A stretch of 39,550 nucleotides of DNA from positions 1-39,550 of the IMG/VR virus record IMGVR_UViG_3300020000_000037; one strand, given 5' to 3'. The translations under genes and the position numbers were made by a program. Within the stretch, counting starts at the first letter, position 1; every line of letters starts with the position of its first letter. This document shows positions 6,667 to 13,971 of the stretch, piece after piece. Source of the stretch: a virus. The notes beneath the pieces were generated by a model. The model was not told where the DNA came from and did no database searches. It was given only the letters and a program-made list of their open reading frames with translations.

Positions 6667-6870
6667 TCAACCGTCTGATTTTGGTGGTTTAGGTAAAGGC
6701 ATCCAATATTTAGCCACTTCATTAGTTTGTCTACAGTCATCTTCAATCCATACAAAACCGTCGGAATCAATATCAAAACATCGACCCACTGTGACTTCGT
6801 TCTTACCATTTACGAAAAGCAAATCTATTCTTAATTCCGGTTTTGTGACTTTACAATTTATCCAATCCAT
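6667..6870 (-). CDS. DUF551-like small protein
   Basis: A 67-residue protein of the DUF551 type. It opens MDWINCKVTKPE (family: WI...LPE), has a central strand RIDLLFVNGKNEVTVGRCFD, and ends with KYWMPLPKPPKSDG, the WMPLPxPP signature. The family is common in phage accessory regions and has no proven function. The start at 6870 has AAGG four nt upstream and lies inside the end of the preceding gene (13-bp overlap), so the two are coupled. Confidence 0.82.
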   Translation of the reverse strand: MDWINCKVTKPELRIDLLFVNGKNEVTVGRCFDIDSDGFVWIEDDCRQTNEVAKYWMPLPKPPKSDG

Positions 6871-7139
6871 TGTGCCTTATCGAAATCATAATTGGGAAAA
6901 TATTTCTTTAACATTTCAAAATATTCATCTGTTACATCTGTGTAATCTTCGTCATAAAATATATCCTCATTGCCATCGTTGACAATTTCAAATTCACCTC
7001 CAATTGCATTAGCTAATATAACCATATTTGAGAAAGGGTTATTAGGATTTATGATGCCAGGAAATTTTATAGAAAATTTATGGGGAGGTTTTATGACTTC
7101 TTTATTTTTATGATCCATTGCTTGGTAATATATCCCCAT
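6858..7139 (-). CDS. Conserved hypothetical protein (93 residues)
   Basis: A soluble, acidic 93-residue protein starting MGIYYQAMDHKNKEVIKPP. Visible blocks are SIKFPGIINPNNPFSNMV and a C-terminal acidic part DEDYTDVTDEYFEML, ending KAQWIG. Similar short proteins occur in phages, but I cannot name a family. A good ribosome site (GGAG, 8 nt) supports the start. It overlaps the DUF551-like gene. Function unknown. Confidence 0.6.
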   Translation of the reverse strand: MGIYYQAMDHKNKEVIKPPHKFSIKFPGIINPNNPFSNMVILANAIGGEFEIVNDGNEDIFYDEDYTDVTDEYFEMLKKYFPNYDFDKAQWIG

Positions 7140-7225
7140 ATTTCAATCTCCGTCTGATAATATAGATTATGTTAAATAAATTCCATTTTTACAGATTAAA
7201 ATAATTACTTGGTCAATACGAATAA

Positions 7226-7414
7226 TTAATTTAAATCAAAAATCTCAGGATTATAAAAATTTACTTTTTTGCTACAATCAAGACATGTTTTCATCAAAAC
7301 ATCACCCCTTGGAAGAACACCGCGATCTTGCTGGTTTTTTGTAATCAAATGAGGATAAATTGTAGTGTAAAATGATTCGTCTGTTTCTTTTTCGCAGGTA
7401 GGACATTTATACAT
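7226..7414 (-). CDS. Small zinc-ribbon protein
   Basis: A 62-residue protein with two CxxC knuckles: MYKCPTCEKET at the start and MKTCLDCSKKV in the second half, about 40 residues apart, as in zinc ribbons. It probably binds one zinc; such phage proteins are often transcription or nucleic-acid factors, but nothing more specific is visible. The ATG at 7414 is preferred over a TTG at 7426; the ribosome site is weak. Its stop lies in a 13-bp box repeated at the end of the neighbouring gene. Confidence 0.65.
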   Translation of the reverse strand: MYKCPTCEKETDESFYTTIYPHLITKNQQDRGVLPRGDVLMKTCLDCSKKVNFYNPEIFDLN

Positions 7415-7429
7415 TCTGAATGCCAATAA

Positions 7430-7597
7430 TTAATTTATAACGTATACCCAAGAGTCATCTAATAATGTAGGATAATTATTTTTCCACTTTAAATAACTCC
7501 CTCGTCTCTTACAAGTCCATTTAGGAAACTTATAGCCGCTTAACCTCATATTATTCTTTCTTCGTATATACCTCAACTTATCTGTCTTATTCCCCAT
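7430..7597 (-). CDS. Small very basic protein (55 residues)
   Basis: An intact frame from ATG 7597 to TAA 7430, reading MGNKTDKLRYIRRKNNMRLS, a CKRRGSYLKWKNN segment and ending VYVIN. It is rich in arginine, lysine and tryptophan/tyrosine, typical of a small nucleic-acid-binding or host-takeover protein; no family recognised. It lies between repeat boxes at 7425-7437 and 7608-7620 and shares its upstream linker with the zinc-ribbon gene. The ribosome site is weak. Confidence 0.5.
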   Translation of the reverse strand: MGNKTDKLRYIRRKNNMRLSGYKFPKWTCKRRGSYLKWKNNYPTLLDDSWVYVIN

Positions 7598-7669
7598 TTT
7601 CAATACCAATAATTAATTTATATAAGTATCATCTAAACTTGGTTTTACTTTCTTGAATATTCATATATC

Positions 7670-7915
7670 CTATCCCTCATCTATAAACATAACAAATTCC
7701 AACATACTAGGAACCCTTAATGGATCAGGGTTAGTCAAATACATATCCTTTGAAATCTCCATTAGATGGTCAAAAATTTCTTCAGTTGTAGGATAATTCT
7801 TTTTGAATGATTTCAAACCCTCGCACTCGCAACAGCAATATTCATCTGTGGTGATCAATTCAGGATTTAAACAAAAATTACTTTTCATTTCACTGTCTCT
7901 TTGCCAATATCTCAT
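7670..7915 (-). CDS. Hypothetical cysteine-rich small protein
   Basis: An acidic 81-residue protein. Residues about 26-32 hold a dense cysteine cluster (YCCCECEG), which might bind a metal; the rest is helical, ending RVPSMLEFVMFIDEG. Two starts are possible, the ATG at 7915 and the ATG at 7888 (MKSNFCLNP). Between this gene and the next upstream one lie three copies of an 8-bp repeat (CTTTCAAT-type, about 7917-7941). Function unknown. Confidence 0.5.
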   Translation of the reverse strand: MRYWQRDSEMKSNFCLNPELITTDEYCCCECEGLKSFKKNYPTTEEIFDHLMEISKDMYLTNPDPLRVPSMLEFVMFIDEG

Positions 7916-7934
7916 CTTTCAATCTTTCAATCTT

Positions 7935-8150
7935 TCATGAGAGCCTATATTCCAAATCCTTAGCCATCTTGCGAGCCTCTAAATGATTTCTTAACCATAT
8001 TTTTTGACAAATATATTGAGAAATGTCTTCAGATAATTTAAATTTCTTCATAATTAAAATACAAGATATCTTCCTAAACTGTCCAATTTCTTTATATACT
8101 AGTTCTATCATTTGCAATCTGTTATTCATATCGATTTCTTCCTGGTTCAT
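7935..8150 (-). CDS. Hypothetical small basic protein (71 residues)
   Basis: A 71-residue helical basic protein beginning MNQEEIDMNNRLQMIELVYKE and ending LEARKMAKDLEYRLS. The central KKFKLSEDISQYICQKIW could be a small helix-turn-helix, but the match is too short to call. AAGG nine nt upstream supports the start. It is 69 bp downstream of the portal gene in the same direction. No family recognised. Confidence 0.5.
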   Translation of the reverse strand: MNQEEIDMNNRLQMIELVYKEIGQFRKISCILIMKKFKLSEDISQYICQKIWLRNHLEARKMAKDLEYRLS

Positions 8151-8219
8151 TTTATCTTACCTTATCAGAAAAAATGTTTTATGTCAACCATTTGTTTTAT
8201 TTAAACTATTTATTGCTTT

Positions 8220-10358
8220 TCATTCCTCACCTGGTGTAGATGACTGTTGTCCCATATTTTCCTGATTTTCCTGCCCCATCCCCTGCATCATTTGCATCAT
8301 AAACTTATTAGACTCGGATGTTTGTTTTGCATCGACTTTTTCCCGGTCTTCTTCTTGCTCTTGCTGAAAACTAACACTTTCCAGCTCATTCATTTTTATT
8401 GCCGCTTCAATTTCGCCATATTTAGCTATCACGTCTACGAGTTTTTCAAGAGCTTCCATTTTCTCTTTTGTCGCCATTGCTCTGTTTTTGGTGATCATTG
8501 AGAGCCTTTCTTCAAATAAACCGATATTACTTTCCGCTCTACCATGTCTCTCGCGTGCTGTTGCAAGATTACTTACTGCTTTACTCATTAATTCTTTTAA
8601 CTTGGCTTCTTGGAAGGCGTGTTCGATATTTGTTGCTTCCGACTGAACCGCTTGTGCTTGTTGCTCTTGCTGTTGCATAAACTCAATTATCTCTGCTTTG
8701 CCCGTTATATTTAATTTAGGAATAATCATAGATGGCGGGAACACTTCACGGCCAAATACAGCATTCATGTCTAGCATTTGCTGAGCTTGTAAGTTTTGTT
8801 GAGTCGGTGTAAGGTCTGCCTCCTCTACCGTTACTTGGTATTTCGCAAATATTCTGCTAAAAAAATGAGGTGTGGGCTCTTCGTTTATCAGCATTTGCAC
8901 TTTTGAAGCATTCCAATTATTCAAAACGACTTGCAGCATGACATCACCTAAAAGCTTGTCTGAATAATCCCATTGGTCAAAAAACTTTTGGAATACCATT
9001 AGATTGGCCGCTTGCTTGATCATTAGTGTTAGGGAACTACTTTGTTTATCTTGCTGACCGGACCAATTCTCCAAATCTATCCCTGATGTTTGGAACATTA
9101 ATTGCCTCAGTTGTTCGGCTAGAGCTAAATCTGATTCAGGTACTCCTGACGGTATGATCTTTTCGCAATCCTCTAGGTTGAATCCGGGATTAATCACTAT
9201 GTCAAAACCCTGTCCGGTTTTTTTAAGATTGTCTTCATTTGCTACCGCTCCAACCTTGCGCTTCCATCCCGAATTTATCGTTGATTCGGTAATATCATTA
9301 TTCATAATAACTTTATGATTGAAAAGAAATTGAGCGGATCTCATTGGCCTTATTAGGCCTCTAACTCTTAAATCATAGTAGTTTATATGAGGTTCGTAGT
9401 TCCAGAAATAGGGAATGAATGGGCATGCTTCGAAGTGTAAAGGATTGTCCCCTAAGTACATAAGTTGATCATTTAAAACTGTCGCAAGTTTCCAGCATGG
9501 GACATCTACTGTTACTTGTTCCAGATCGGGAATAGCCTGTAGGATTTCTTCAAGATTTTCTTCGCCACCGGCAAAATCAAAAAATTGATTAAGTTTTTCA
9601 GAATAGAGTCTCTTTTTCTTGCGTCGCCATTTGTACCATACATAAGACAAAACCATTAAATCGTTACGAGCCATGTTATAGTTTTCAGGAAGAAAATAAA
9701 AGTTGCCATATCTTTGAGGCGTCCCCGCCATGGGGTATATTTGATTAACTTTATCAGGAAATCTCTCCTCGGCCTCTTTCTTACTGATATACTCTTGACA
9801 CCATACAAACTGAGCATCTGACATATCAGGGGATCTAAAATAGGGGTCGACAAGGAAGGAGTTATATTCCCAAATTTTAACCTTTAAATCTCCCTGCGCT
9901 TGATCTTTTCCAGAATAATCAAGATAAGGCTGCATTAATACCATTCCAGATATAGCCGCCAGTTCTTTTGCCTTGGATTTTTGCTCGTGAATACACGATT
10001 GATTAGCCGCGTTTGTGATTATTTTTGTGTATTGATCGGTAGTTTTTGGGTTGGCGCCTTCGATAGGCACATAATTAAAGTTTTTACGGTGTTGTCTTTC
10101 GTATCCAGTTACCATGTTGATAGGCTGCTGGCATATATTAAAATAGTATTCTTGGTTGTTTGAGCTAGGAGAACCACCCCCAAAATACCGATTTACATAT
10201 GTCTGAGCACCGGCGTAAAACATAGTATCTATATTAGATTGATTCCAGCGGCTTTGTTCTATGGGCTGGAATTTTGAGTAAAGATTGTCCAGCCACTGGC
10301 GAGTGCTTCCTTGCGATGGCTCTAACGAGTTATTCCAAGGGGGGAAATAAGATGACAT
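8220..10358 (-). CDS. Portal protein, P22-like
   Basis: A 712-residue portal, close in length to the 725-residue P22 protein. N-terminal and core segments fit the P22 portal family: a helical start, QQPINMVTGYERQHRKN (about 75-95), and the wing strand FLVDPYFRSPDMSDAQFVW (about 190-208), then the DNA-channel region. The C-terminal 150 residues are a long, glutamine-rich alpha-helical part (about 560-700), consistent with the C-terminal barrel. It forms the dodecameric ring through which DNA is packaged and released. It lies 18 bp downstream of the large terminase, a classical order. It ends in low-complexity MMQMMQGMGQENQEN. Confidence 0.93.
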   Translation of the reverse strand: MSSYFPPWNNSLEPSQGSTRQWLDNLYSKFQPIEQSRWNQSNIDTMFYAGAQTYVNRYFGGGSPSSNNQEYYFNICQQPINMVTGYERQHRKNFNYVPIEGANPKTTDQYTKIITNAANQSCIHEQKSKAKELAAISGMVLMQPYLDYSGKDQAQGDLKVKIWEYNSFLVDPYFRSPDMSDAQFVWCQEYISKKEAEERFPDKVNQIYPMAGTPQRYGNFYFLPENYNMARNDLMVLSYVWYKWRRKKKRLYSEKLNQFFDFAGGEENLEEILQAIPDLEQVTVDVPCWKLATVLNDQLMYLGDNPLHFEACPFIPYFWNYEPHINYYDLRVRGLIRPMRSAQFLFNHKVIMNNDITESTINSGWKRKVGAVANEDNLKKTGQGFDIVINPGFNLEDCEKIIPSGVPESDLALAEQLRQLMFQTSGIDLENWSGQQDKQSSSLTLMIKQAANLMVFQKFFDQWDYSDKLLGDVMLQVVLNNWNASKVQMLINEEPTPHFFSRIFAKYQVTVEEADLTPTQQNLQAQQMLDMNAVFGREVFPPSMIIPKLNITGKAEIIEFMQQQEQQAQAVQSEATNIEHAFQEAKLKELMSKAVSNLATARERHGRAESNIGLFEERLSMITKNRAMATKEKMEALEKLVDVIAKYGEIEAAIKMNELESVSFQQEQEEDREKVDAKQTSESNKFMMQMMQGMGQENQENMGQQSSTPGEE

Positions 10359-10376
10359 AGTTAAACCTGTTGTAAA

Positions 10377-11966
10377 TCAAAACGTTCGGGACCTGGTACC
10401 TCTAAATGAATTCCTGGATTTTTCGAATGTGTCTATATCATATAGATAATGACCAGGCAATAAACCGCTGGTGTCTCTATGAGATTCGACTCTTTCTCTT
10501 TCCGCTTCCGCTGTGGTTTTTTTACCTGTTATATAGTGTAGACCTGTTGCCAGCGTGCGGAAAGCGTCTGCGCCATGGCTAGACCAATTGTGCAATGGAC
10601 TTGACCGCCAGCAACCGTGCCTTTCGTCCCATTCTTTTTTGTAATTTTCAAGCGCTTTTATGCCTTTCTCACACTTTTTTTCATCGAACCAGCATCTATT
10701 TAGTATATTTCTCGCCGCATCTATGCCGGAAATTATATCAACTTTGGAAACAGGGATCAAAGTTACGCCGAGTTTAAATGCTGTCGCTTGTCTTGTCATA
10801 CCGCTCGTGTACTCGTGGACTAAAATATCGTGTGGCGCTAAATGCATATCATATGTATATGGCTTTTTAATGACGACATTTAGCCAGTGCGTTAATGACT
10901 CTCCGCTGCCTTCGTCATAATCGATTAGCCGGATTTCTTTTCCAAAAACTTGAAAATAAAATATTGTAGTCGCATCATTGAACCCTAAATCCCATGCCGT
11001 ATGCACAAGCAATGAATCGTCATAAGGCATGTTGCATATGCGTTTTTCTATTCTCGCGCTAGTGATATATCTAGCGTAATATGTTCCAGCATTGGAGACC
11101 TCCCAACACTCCTCAGGAGTGCTTGGAAACTCCCGTTTCATGTCCTCGCCTTGCGTTTTATGACGTAAAGCGTACCAGTTTTTTTGCTCAGAATCTAAAT
11201 CAATTCCTTGGCCCAAAAGCTGAACAAAATAATCGTATAACTCTAGCGGGATAGACGGAACTGAACCAATCCTATAAGATCTGTCACGCCACCAAGGGTA
11301 GAAATGGAATTTAAAATCAAGCTTGCTAAGATCAGCCTTTGAGTCATGTTGTGCTTTTGCTTGCTGGCAAAGATCAAAAAAGTAACCCTCCCGCCCCTCA
11401 GCAGTAGACTCAATAAAACAATATTGTCCAACTCCAAGCGTATTAAGCGACCCTGTAATAATCTCTCTCGCTTTGTCTGGGTATTGAGCGCAGATCTTAC
11501 CGAACTCCGATATATGCAAATATTGCATCGTCGAAGACCTCAGAGATGTTCCTACGCGTATCGACGATCCATTGCTAAATTTAAGCATTTGCGCGGTATC
11601 ATTATCCGCTGTTATGATCTTGCGTATATCGTCCGGTAGCATATCGTAAGCAAACTTTATCCGCCTAAATAGCTGTTGACCATCTTCCAACGTATGTGCA
11701 ATGATGCCTGCAGATATGTTTTTACCAAAAAGGCATTTGTCTAAAAAATAGAGACAAATAAACGTCGATATACCTAGCTGTCGAGCCTTTAAAACGATAT
11801 TGCAATAGTGCATCTCGTCGTATAACTGCCTCTGAGCCCAATTAAGATTAAATACTATCTGATTTCCACGTTTATTAACGATTTGATATAGATTATTCAG
11901 CCGCCAAAAAGGATCAGATAAAAGTTTTTCGACTGTTTCGTAATCAGCTTCGTTGATCTTCTTCAT
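10377..11966 (-). CDS. Large terminase subunit (packaging ATPase/nuclease)
   Basis: A 529-residue terminase with an N-terminal ATPase and a C-terminal nuclease. Visible motifs: Walker A-like KARQLGIST (about 60-68), a Walker B-like LHISEFGKI followed by the coupling motif region, and the nuclease aspartate in AWDLGFNDATT (about residue 325). It drives DNA into the prohead through the portal. The ATG at 11966 is chosen because AAGGCG precedes it and the extension to 12029 lies inside the small-subunit gene; the two genes overlap by 23 bp. Order small subunit, large subunit, portal is standard. Confidence 0.95.
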   Translation of the reverse strand: MKKINEADYETVEKLLSDPFWRLNNLYQIVNKRGNQIVFNLNWAQRQLYDEMHYCNIVLKARQLGISTFICLYFLDKCLFGKNISAGIIAHTLEDGQQLFRRIKFAYDMLPDDIRKIITADNDTAQMLKFSNGSSIRVGTSLRSSTMQYLHISEFGKICAQYPDKAREIITGSLNTLGVGQYCFIESTAEGREGYFFDLCQQAKAQHDSKADLSKLDFKFHFYPWWRDRSYRIGSVPSIPLELYDYFVQLLGQGIDLDSEQKNWYALRHKTQGEDMKREFPSTPEECWEVSNAGTYYARYITSARIEKRICNMPYDDSLLVHTAWDLGFNDATTIFYFQVFGKEIRLIDYDEGSGESLTHWLNVVIKKPYTYDMHLAPHDILVHEYTSGMTRQATAFKLGVTLIPVSKVDIISGIDAARNILNRCWFDEKKCEKGIKALENYKKEWDERHGCWRSSPLHNWSSHGADAFRTLATGLHYITGKKTTAEAERERVESHRDTSGLLPGHYLYDIDTFEKSRNSFRGTRSRTF

Positions 11967-12381
11967 CTTCGCCTTTTTTTGACGAAACTTTATCAATAAT
12001 ACATTGTAGAGGGTTTTGCGAGTCGCCACTAATCTTTGATTCTGTTCTTTCTGCCCATCCGTGATGGTTAGTTAATGCTAGTTTAACAATGTTACTATTA
12101 TACTTACCAATTAGTCCGCCTTCAAATATCTTTGCTTCTTGTTTTTGCTTTCCAATTAAGTACGCTCCTCGAAACCTCTCTGATCTATTACACCATTCTG
12201 ACATACAATCTGAATTAATATCGCGCTCCAAACAAAAGTTTTTCATCCAAACATTTTTATCTTCTTTTAGCCATTCCAAAAACTCATCCGCAAAAATATC
12301 TACTTGTTCGTCGGAGAATTTTGGCGGCCTTCCCCCCTCTCCGTTTTTGTTGTAAGGCGCATGTCCCTTAGGTGATACCAT
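11944..12381 (-). CDS. Small terminase subunit
   Basis: A 145-residue protein with an N-terminal basic/glycine tail (GHAPYNKNGEGGRPPKF), a helix-turn-helix-like region (residues about 40-75, including NFCLERDINSDCMSEWC), a central helical oligomerisation part and an acidic polar end. This is the usual architecture of DNA-recognition terminase subunits with a GRPPKF start. It overlaps the large subunit gene by 23 bp; AAGG precedes the start. Divergent from the small rightward gene at 12460. It would recognise the packaging site, which I could not locate. Confidence 0.85.
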   Translation of the reverse strand: MVSPKGHAPYNKNGEGGRPPKFSDEQVDIFADEFLEWLKEDKNVWMKNFCLERDINSDCMSEWCNRSERFRGAYLIGKQKQEAKIFEGGLIGKYNSNIVKLALTNHHGWAERTESKISGDSQNPLQCIIDKVSSKKGEDEEDQRS

Positions 12382-12459
12382 TTTTATACCTTTTTTTTAG
12401 CTGATTAAATAAATCTTTGATATCATACCACGCAATATTAACACAAGCATAGGTGATAG

Positions 12460-12648
12460 ATGGATACGGATAAAGATGAGATCTCTGAAGATGCTGAAAT
12501 GACACGCGATCAAATGATGCAATTGCTATTAGATCAAGTCAATCATTCCGCTAATCTTCCACCCCATGTCAGACATGCGTTTGTCACATACATCGATTTT
12601 GAATCAATGATACTCCTAATATATTCCATTCTCAAAGCCGAGAAATAG
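12460..12648 (+). CDS. Hypothetical acidic small protein (62 residues)
   Basis: A 62-residue acidic protein starting MDTDKDEISEDAEMTRDQMM, with a hydrophobic helix near the C-terminus (ESMILLIYSILKAEK). The ribosome site AGGTGA lies close to the ATG. It is divergent from the terminase small subunit over 78 bp and precedes the leader and promoter of the early operon, so it may be transcribed separately. No family recognised. Confidence 0.5.
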   Translation: MDTDKDEISEDAEMTRDQMMQLLLDQVNHSANLPPHVRHAFVTYIDFESMILLIYSILKAEK

Positions 12649-12700
12649 ATTTATCGTAAACCTTTGTGTTTTATGGAGTATTGATTTATTTATCATTTGT

Positions 12701-12731
12701 GTTGCTACAATATAGCAACATATGTTATAGT
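12701..12731 (+). promoter_or_regulatory. Early promoter with overlapping palindromic operator
   Basis: TTGCTA (12702-12707), 17 bp, then TTATAG (12725-12730; TATAGT at 18 bp is the alternative) forms a sigma70-like promoter. The -35 box lies inside a perfect palindrome GTTGCTA-CAATA-TAGCAAC (12701-12719). A repressor bound there would block RNA polymerase. A related 7-5-7 site overlaps the second early promoter at 17059-17077, so the Cro-like protein at 16775-16993 is the obvious candidate regulator (inference). Confidence 0.65.
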
Positions 12732-12741
12732 TTTGGGTATC

Positions 12742-12789
12742 AAAGCAAGTCTCCTTGACGACTAGTCCACCAAAACTAGCAAGTTGAGC
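12742..12789 (+). promoter_or_regulatory. 5' leader RNA element, copy 1
   Basis: Starting a few nt after the predicted start site, this element matches 17101-17147 almost base for base: AAAGCAAGT, TCCTTG, then a 28-bp identical block (12762-12789). It contains hairpin CTAGT/ACTAG with loop CCACCAAA. CTTG can pair with CAAG upstream or CAAG downstream of that hairpin, giving two exclusive folds. It occupies about +5 to +52 of the transcript. Confidence 0.6.
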
Positions 12790-12830
12790 AAAAAGCTAAG
12801 ATACGAGTAACCAAAACAAAAAAAACAAGG

Positions 12831-13031
12831 ATGAGCAAAATGAGAAATTTTACAATAGAACAAGTAAACTTAAACGGAAACTTGGTAGATTACGAGGCAT
12901 GCATAAACTTAATGGATGATGAAATAAGGGAAGAACTTCATATGCGTATTTCTCCCTGTCAAGAGCAAGATTTTATAAATGCATACACTGAGGCTCATTA
13001 CAAAAAATACCAAGAAGAATTCACAATTTAA
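12831..13031 (+). CDS. Hypothetical early protein (66 or 63 residues)
   Basis: A soluble acidic protein, sequence core MRNFTIEQVNLNGNLVDYEACI, ending EEFTI. Two in-frame starts are possible: 12831, whose ATG touches the AAGG, and 12840, with AAGG at proper 9-nt spacing; the second is favoured. The same arrangement (AAGG-ATG-six bases-ATG) recurs in the next gene. It is the first gene behind the leader RNA in the small early operon. No family recognised. Confidence 0.6.
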   Translation: MSKMRNFTIEQVNLNGNLVDYEACINLMDDEIREELHMRISPCQEQDFINAYTEAHYKKYQEEFTI

Positions 13032-13039
13032 AAACACAA

Positions 13040-13056
13040 AGGCCCTTCTGGGGCCT
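13040..13056 (+). other. Intercistronic hairpin
   Basis: AGGCCC/GGGCCT with loop TTCTG lies between the first and second genes of the early operon. No T-run follows, so it is more likely an RNA-stability or processing hairpin than a terminator. Confidence 0.45.
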
Positions 13057-13072
13057 ACCTAAAAAGACAAGG

Positions 13073-13321
13073 ATGAATAAGATGAAAGGACTAAAATTTA
13101 AATTAAATCAAGACAAGAAAGATCAAACAAACTTCGGCTATGATCTCATAGAGATAGTAGGCCAAAAACTTCACCGATCAACAACAATTCATGACACTAA
13201 ATATTATGAATATATGTTGCAGTGTATCACAACATGGGATGGCGTAAAAGAGTTTAATGAAATTTTAGAAGGAGAACTTGTGGATGAAATCGAATTAGGT
13301 ATTTACAATTTAGCGGGATAA
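13073..13321 (+). CDS. Hypothetical early protein (82 or 79 residues)
   Basis: A soluble protein beginning (MNK)MKGLKFKLNQDKKDQ, with a middle YYEYMLQCITTWDGVKEFNEI and an acidic end VDEIELGIYNLAG. The ATG at 13082 is favoured by AAGG spacing over the ATG at 13073. It is the second gene of the operon behind the leader RNA. No domain recognised; small size, early promoter and acidity are what is seen in host-takeover proteins, but this is only context. Confidence 0.6.
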   Translation: MNKMKGLKFKLNQDKKDQTNFGYDLIEIVGQKLHRSTTIHDTKYYEYMLQCITTWDGVKEFNEILEGELVDEIELGIYNLAG

Positions 13322-13335
13322 GATAAGGAGCCTCA

Positions 13336-13524
13336 ATGACTGAAAATAAAGCCACAGAAAGAAAGAATTTTAAATCAAAATCTTATCATGATAAAGCTGT
13401 CCGAGTTAGGCTAACTAAAAAAGATCGAGAAAAGCTCGAAGCGTGCTCCATAGCTACTAGCAAAACAATGTCAGAATTTTTGAGAGATTTAGTGCATGAA
13501 GCTTTTGAAAAAAGCTTTAAGTAA
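13336..13524 (+). CDS. Ribbon-helix-helix (Arc/MetJ-like) DNA-binding protein
   Basis: A 62-residue protein with a basic N-terminus and a typical RHH core: strand VRVRLTKKDREKL, then helix A, and TMSEFLRDLVHEAFEK. A strong ribosome site (AAGGAG, 5 nt) marks the start. RHH dimers bind DNA by their paired strand; in phages they are repressors or plasmid-like regulators. It is the last gene of the early operon and is followed directly by a strong bidirectional terminator. Confidence 0.75.
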   Translation: MTENKATERKNFKSKSYHDKAVRVRLTKKDREKLEACSIATSKTMSEFLRDLVHEAFEKSFK

Positions 13525-13530
13525 CAAAAT

Positions 13531-13565
13531 GGGGATGCTGAATAATCAGCATTTCCCCTCTTTCA
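13531..13565. terminator. Bidirectional terminator between convergent operons
   Basis: GGGGATGCTGA / TCAGCATTTCCCC with loop ATAA (TT bulge) is followed by TCTTTCATTTT on the plus strand and by ATTTTGTT on the minus strand. It ends the early rightward operon and the leftward replication operon, whose last gene stops inside the stem. Confidence 0.8.
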
Positions 13566-13692
13566 TTTTCGTCTTCAACTTTTTAGCCTCTTCAATCTTC
13601 TTGTCAAATTTTTTATCTGCCTTAAGCAAAACTTTTGTGTCTTTTTCGCCCTTATCTAGATCGCGCTTAACTCTTTTGATTAGCTTATCCAT
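13546..13692 (-). CDS. Lysine-rich small protein (48 residues)
   Basis: An intact frame from ATG 13692 to TGA 13546, beginning MDKLIKRVKRDLDKGEKDTK and continuing as an uninterrupted basic helix (ADKKFDKKIEEAKKLKTK). The ribosome site AGAGG at 5-6 nt is good. The C-terminal codons lie in the terminator stem. It probably forms a coiled coil or binds nucleic acid; no family known to me. It is the last gene of the leftward operon. Confidence 0.65.
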   Translation of the reverse strand: MDKLIKRVKRDLDKGEKDTKVLLKADKKFDKKIEEAKKLKTKMKEGKC

Positions 13693-13701
13693 GATTCCTC
13701 T

Positions 13702-13800
13702 TTATTTTTTTTCCTTAGACTCTAAGTAAGCTCCATAAATTAAAAAAACCGCAATCGAGATAAACGAGATAGACAATGCTAAAATTATATATTTCATCAT
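13702..13800 (-). CDS. Single-pass membrane micro-protein (32 residues)
   Basis: A 32-residue frame from ATG 13800 to TAA 13702: MMKYIILALSISFISIAVFL and a short lysine-rich tail. The first 23 residues form one transmembrane helix. GGAG precedes the start, and its ATG overlaps the TGA of the upstream gene (ATGA), which supports reality. Possible roles are membrane or lysis accessory; unknown. Confidence 0.55.
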   Translation of the reverse strand: MMKYIILALSISFISIAVFLIYGAYLESKEKK

Positions 13801-13970
13801 GCTATTTTCTCCTTTTTTCTGTAAGAGCGGCCGAAGATCATTTTTTCTTCGATCTCGTTCAAAATATCCATTGTTTTTTCGTCGATCTCAATTAAATAGC
13901 CGTCGCATTCTATTTTTTTGCAAAATATCAAATCGATCAATTCATTTTTTTTTATGATTATTTTTTTCAT
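13797..13970 (-). CDS. Hypothetical small acidic/basic protein (57 residues)
   Basis: A 57-residue protein starting MKKIIIKKNELIDLIFCKKI and ending FGRSYRKKEKIA. AAAGG at 6-nt spacing favours the ATG at 13970 over the ATG at 13988, which would lie inside the DUF1064 gene. Its stop overlaps the start of the membrane micro-protein. No family recognised. Confidence 0.55.
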   Translation of the reverse strand: MKKIIIKKNELIDLIFCKKIECDGYLIEIDEKTMDILNEIEEKMIFGRSYRKKEKIA

Positions 13971-13971
13971 G

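Larger units (their letters stand above)
7221..7620 (-). repeat. AATAATTAATTTA box repeated three times at gene ends
   Basis: The same 13 bases occur at 7221-7233, 7425-7437 and 7608-7620. In the first two the box contains the TAA stop of a small gene. The bases from stop to next ATG are near-identical for two genes (TTATTGGCATTCAGA and TTATTGGTATTGAAA). The third box follows a short in-frame remnant ending PSLDDTYIN, resembling the end of the 55-residue gene (PTLLDDSWVYVIN). Confidence 0.55.

Noticed and set aside
6482-6670. A 62-residue protein overlapping the tRNA
   Set aside because: It reads through the full tRNA-Asp gene on the same strand and shows no protein features.
13040-13056. 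Terminator within the early operon
   Set aside because: The hairpin has no following T-run and lies between coupled early genes.
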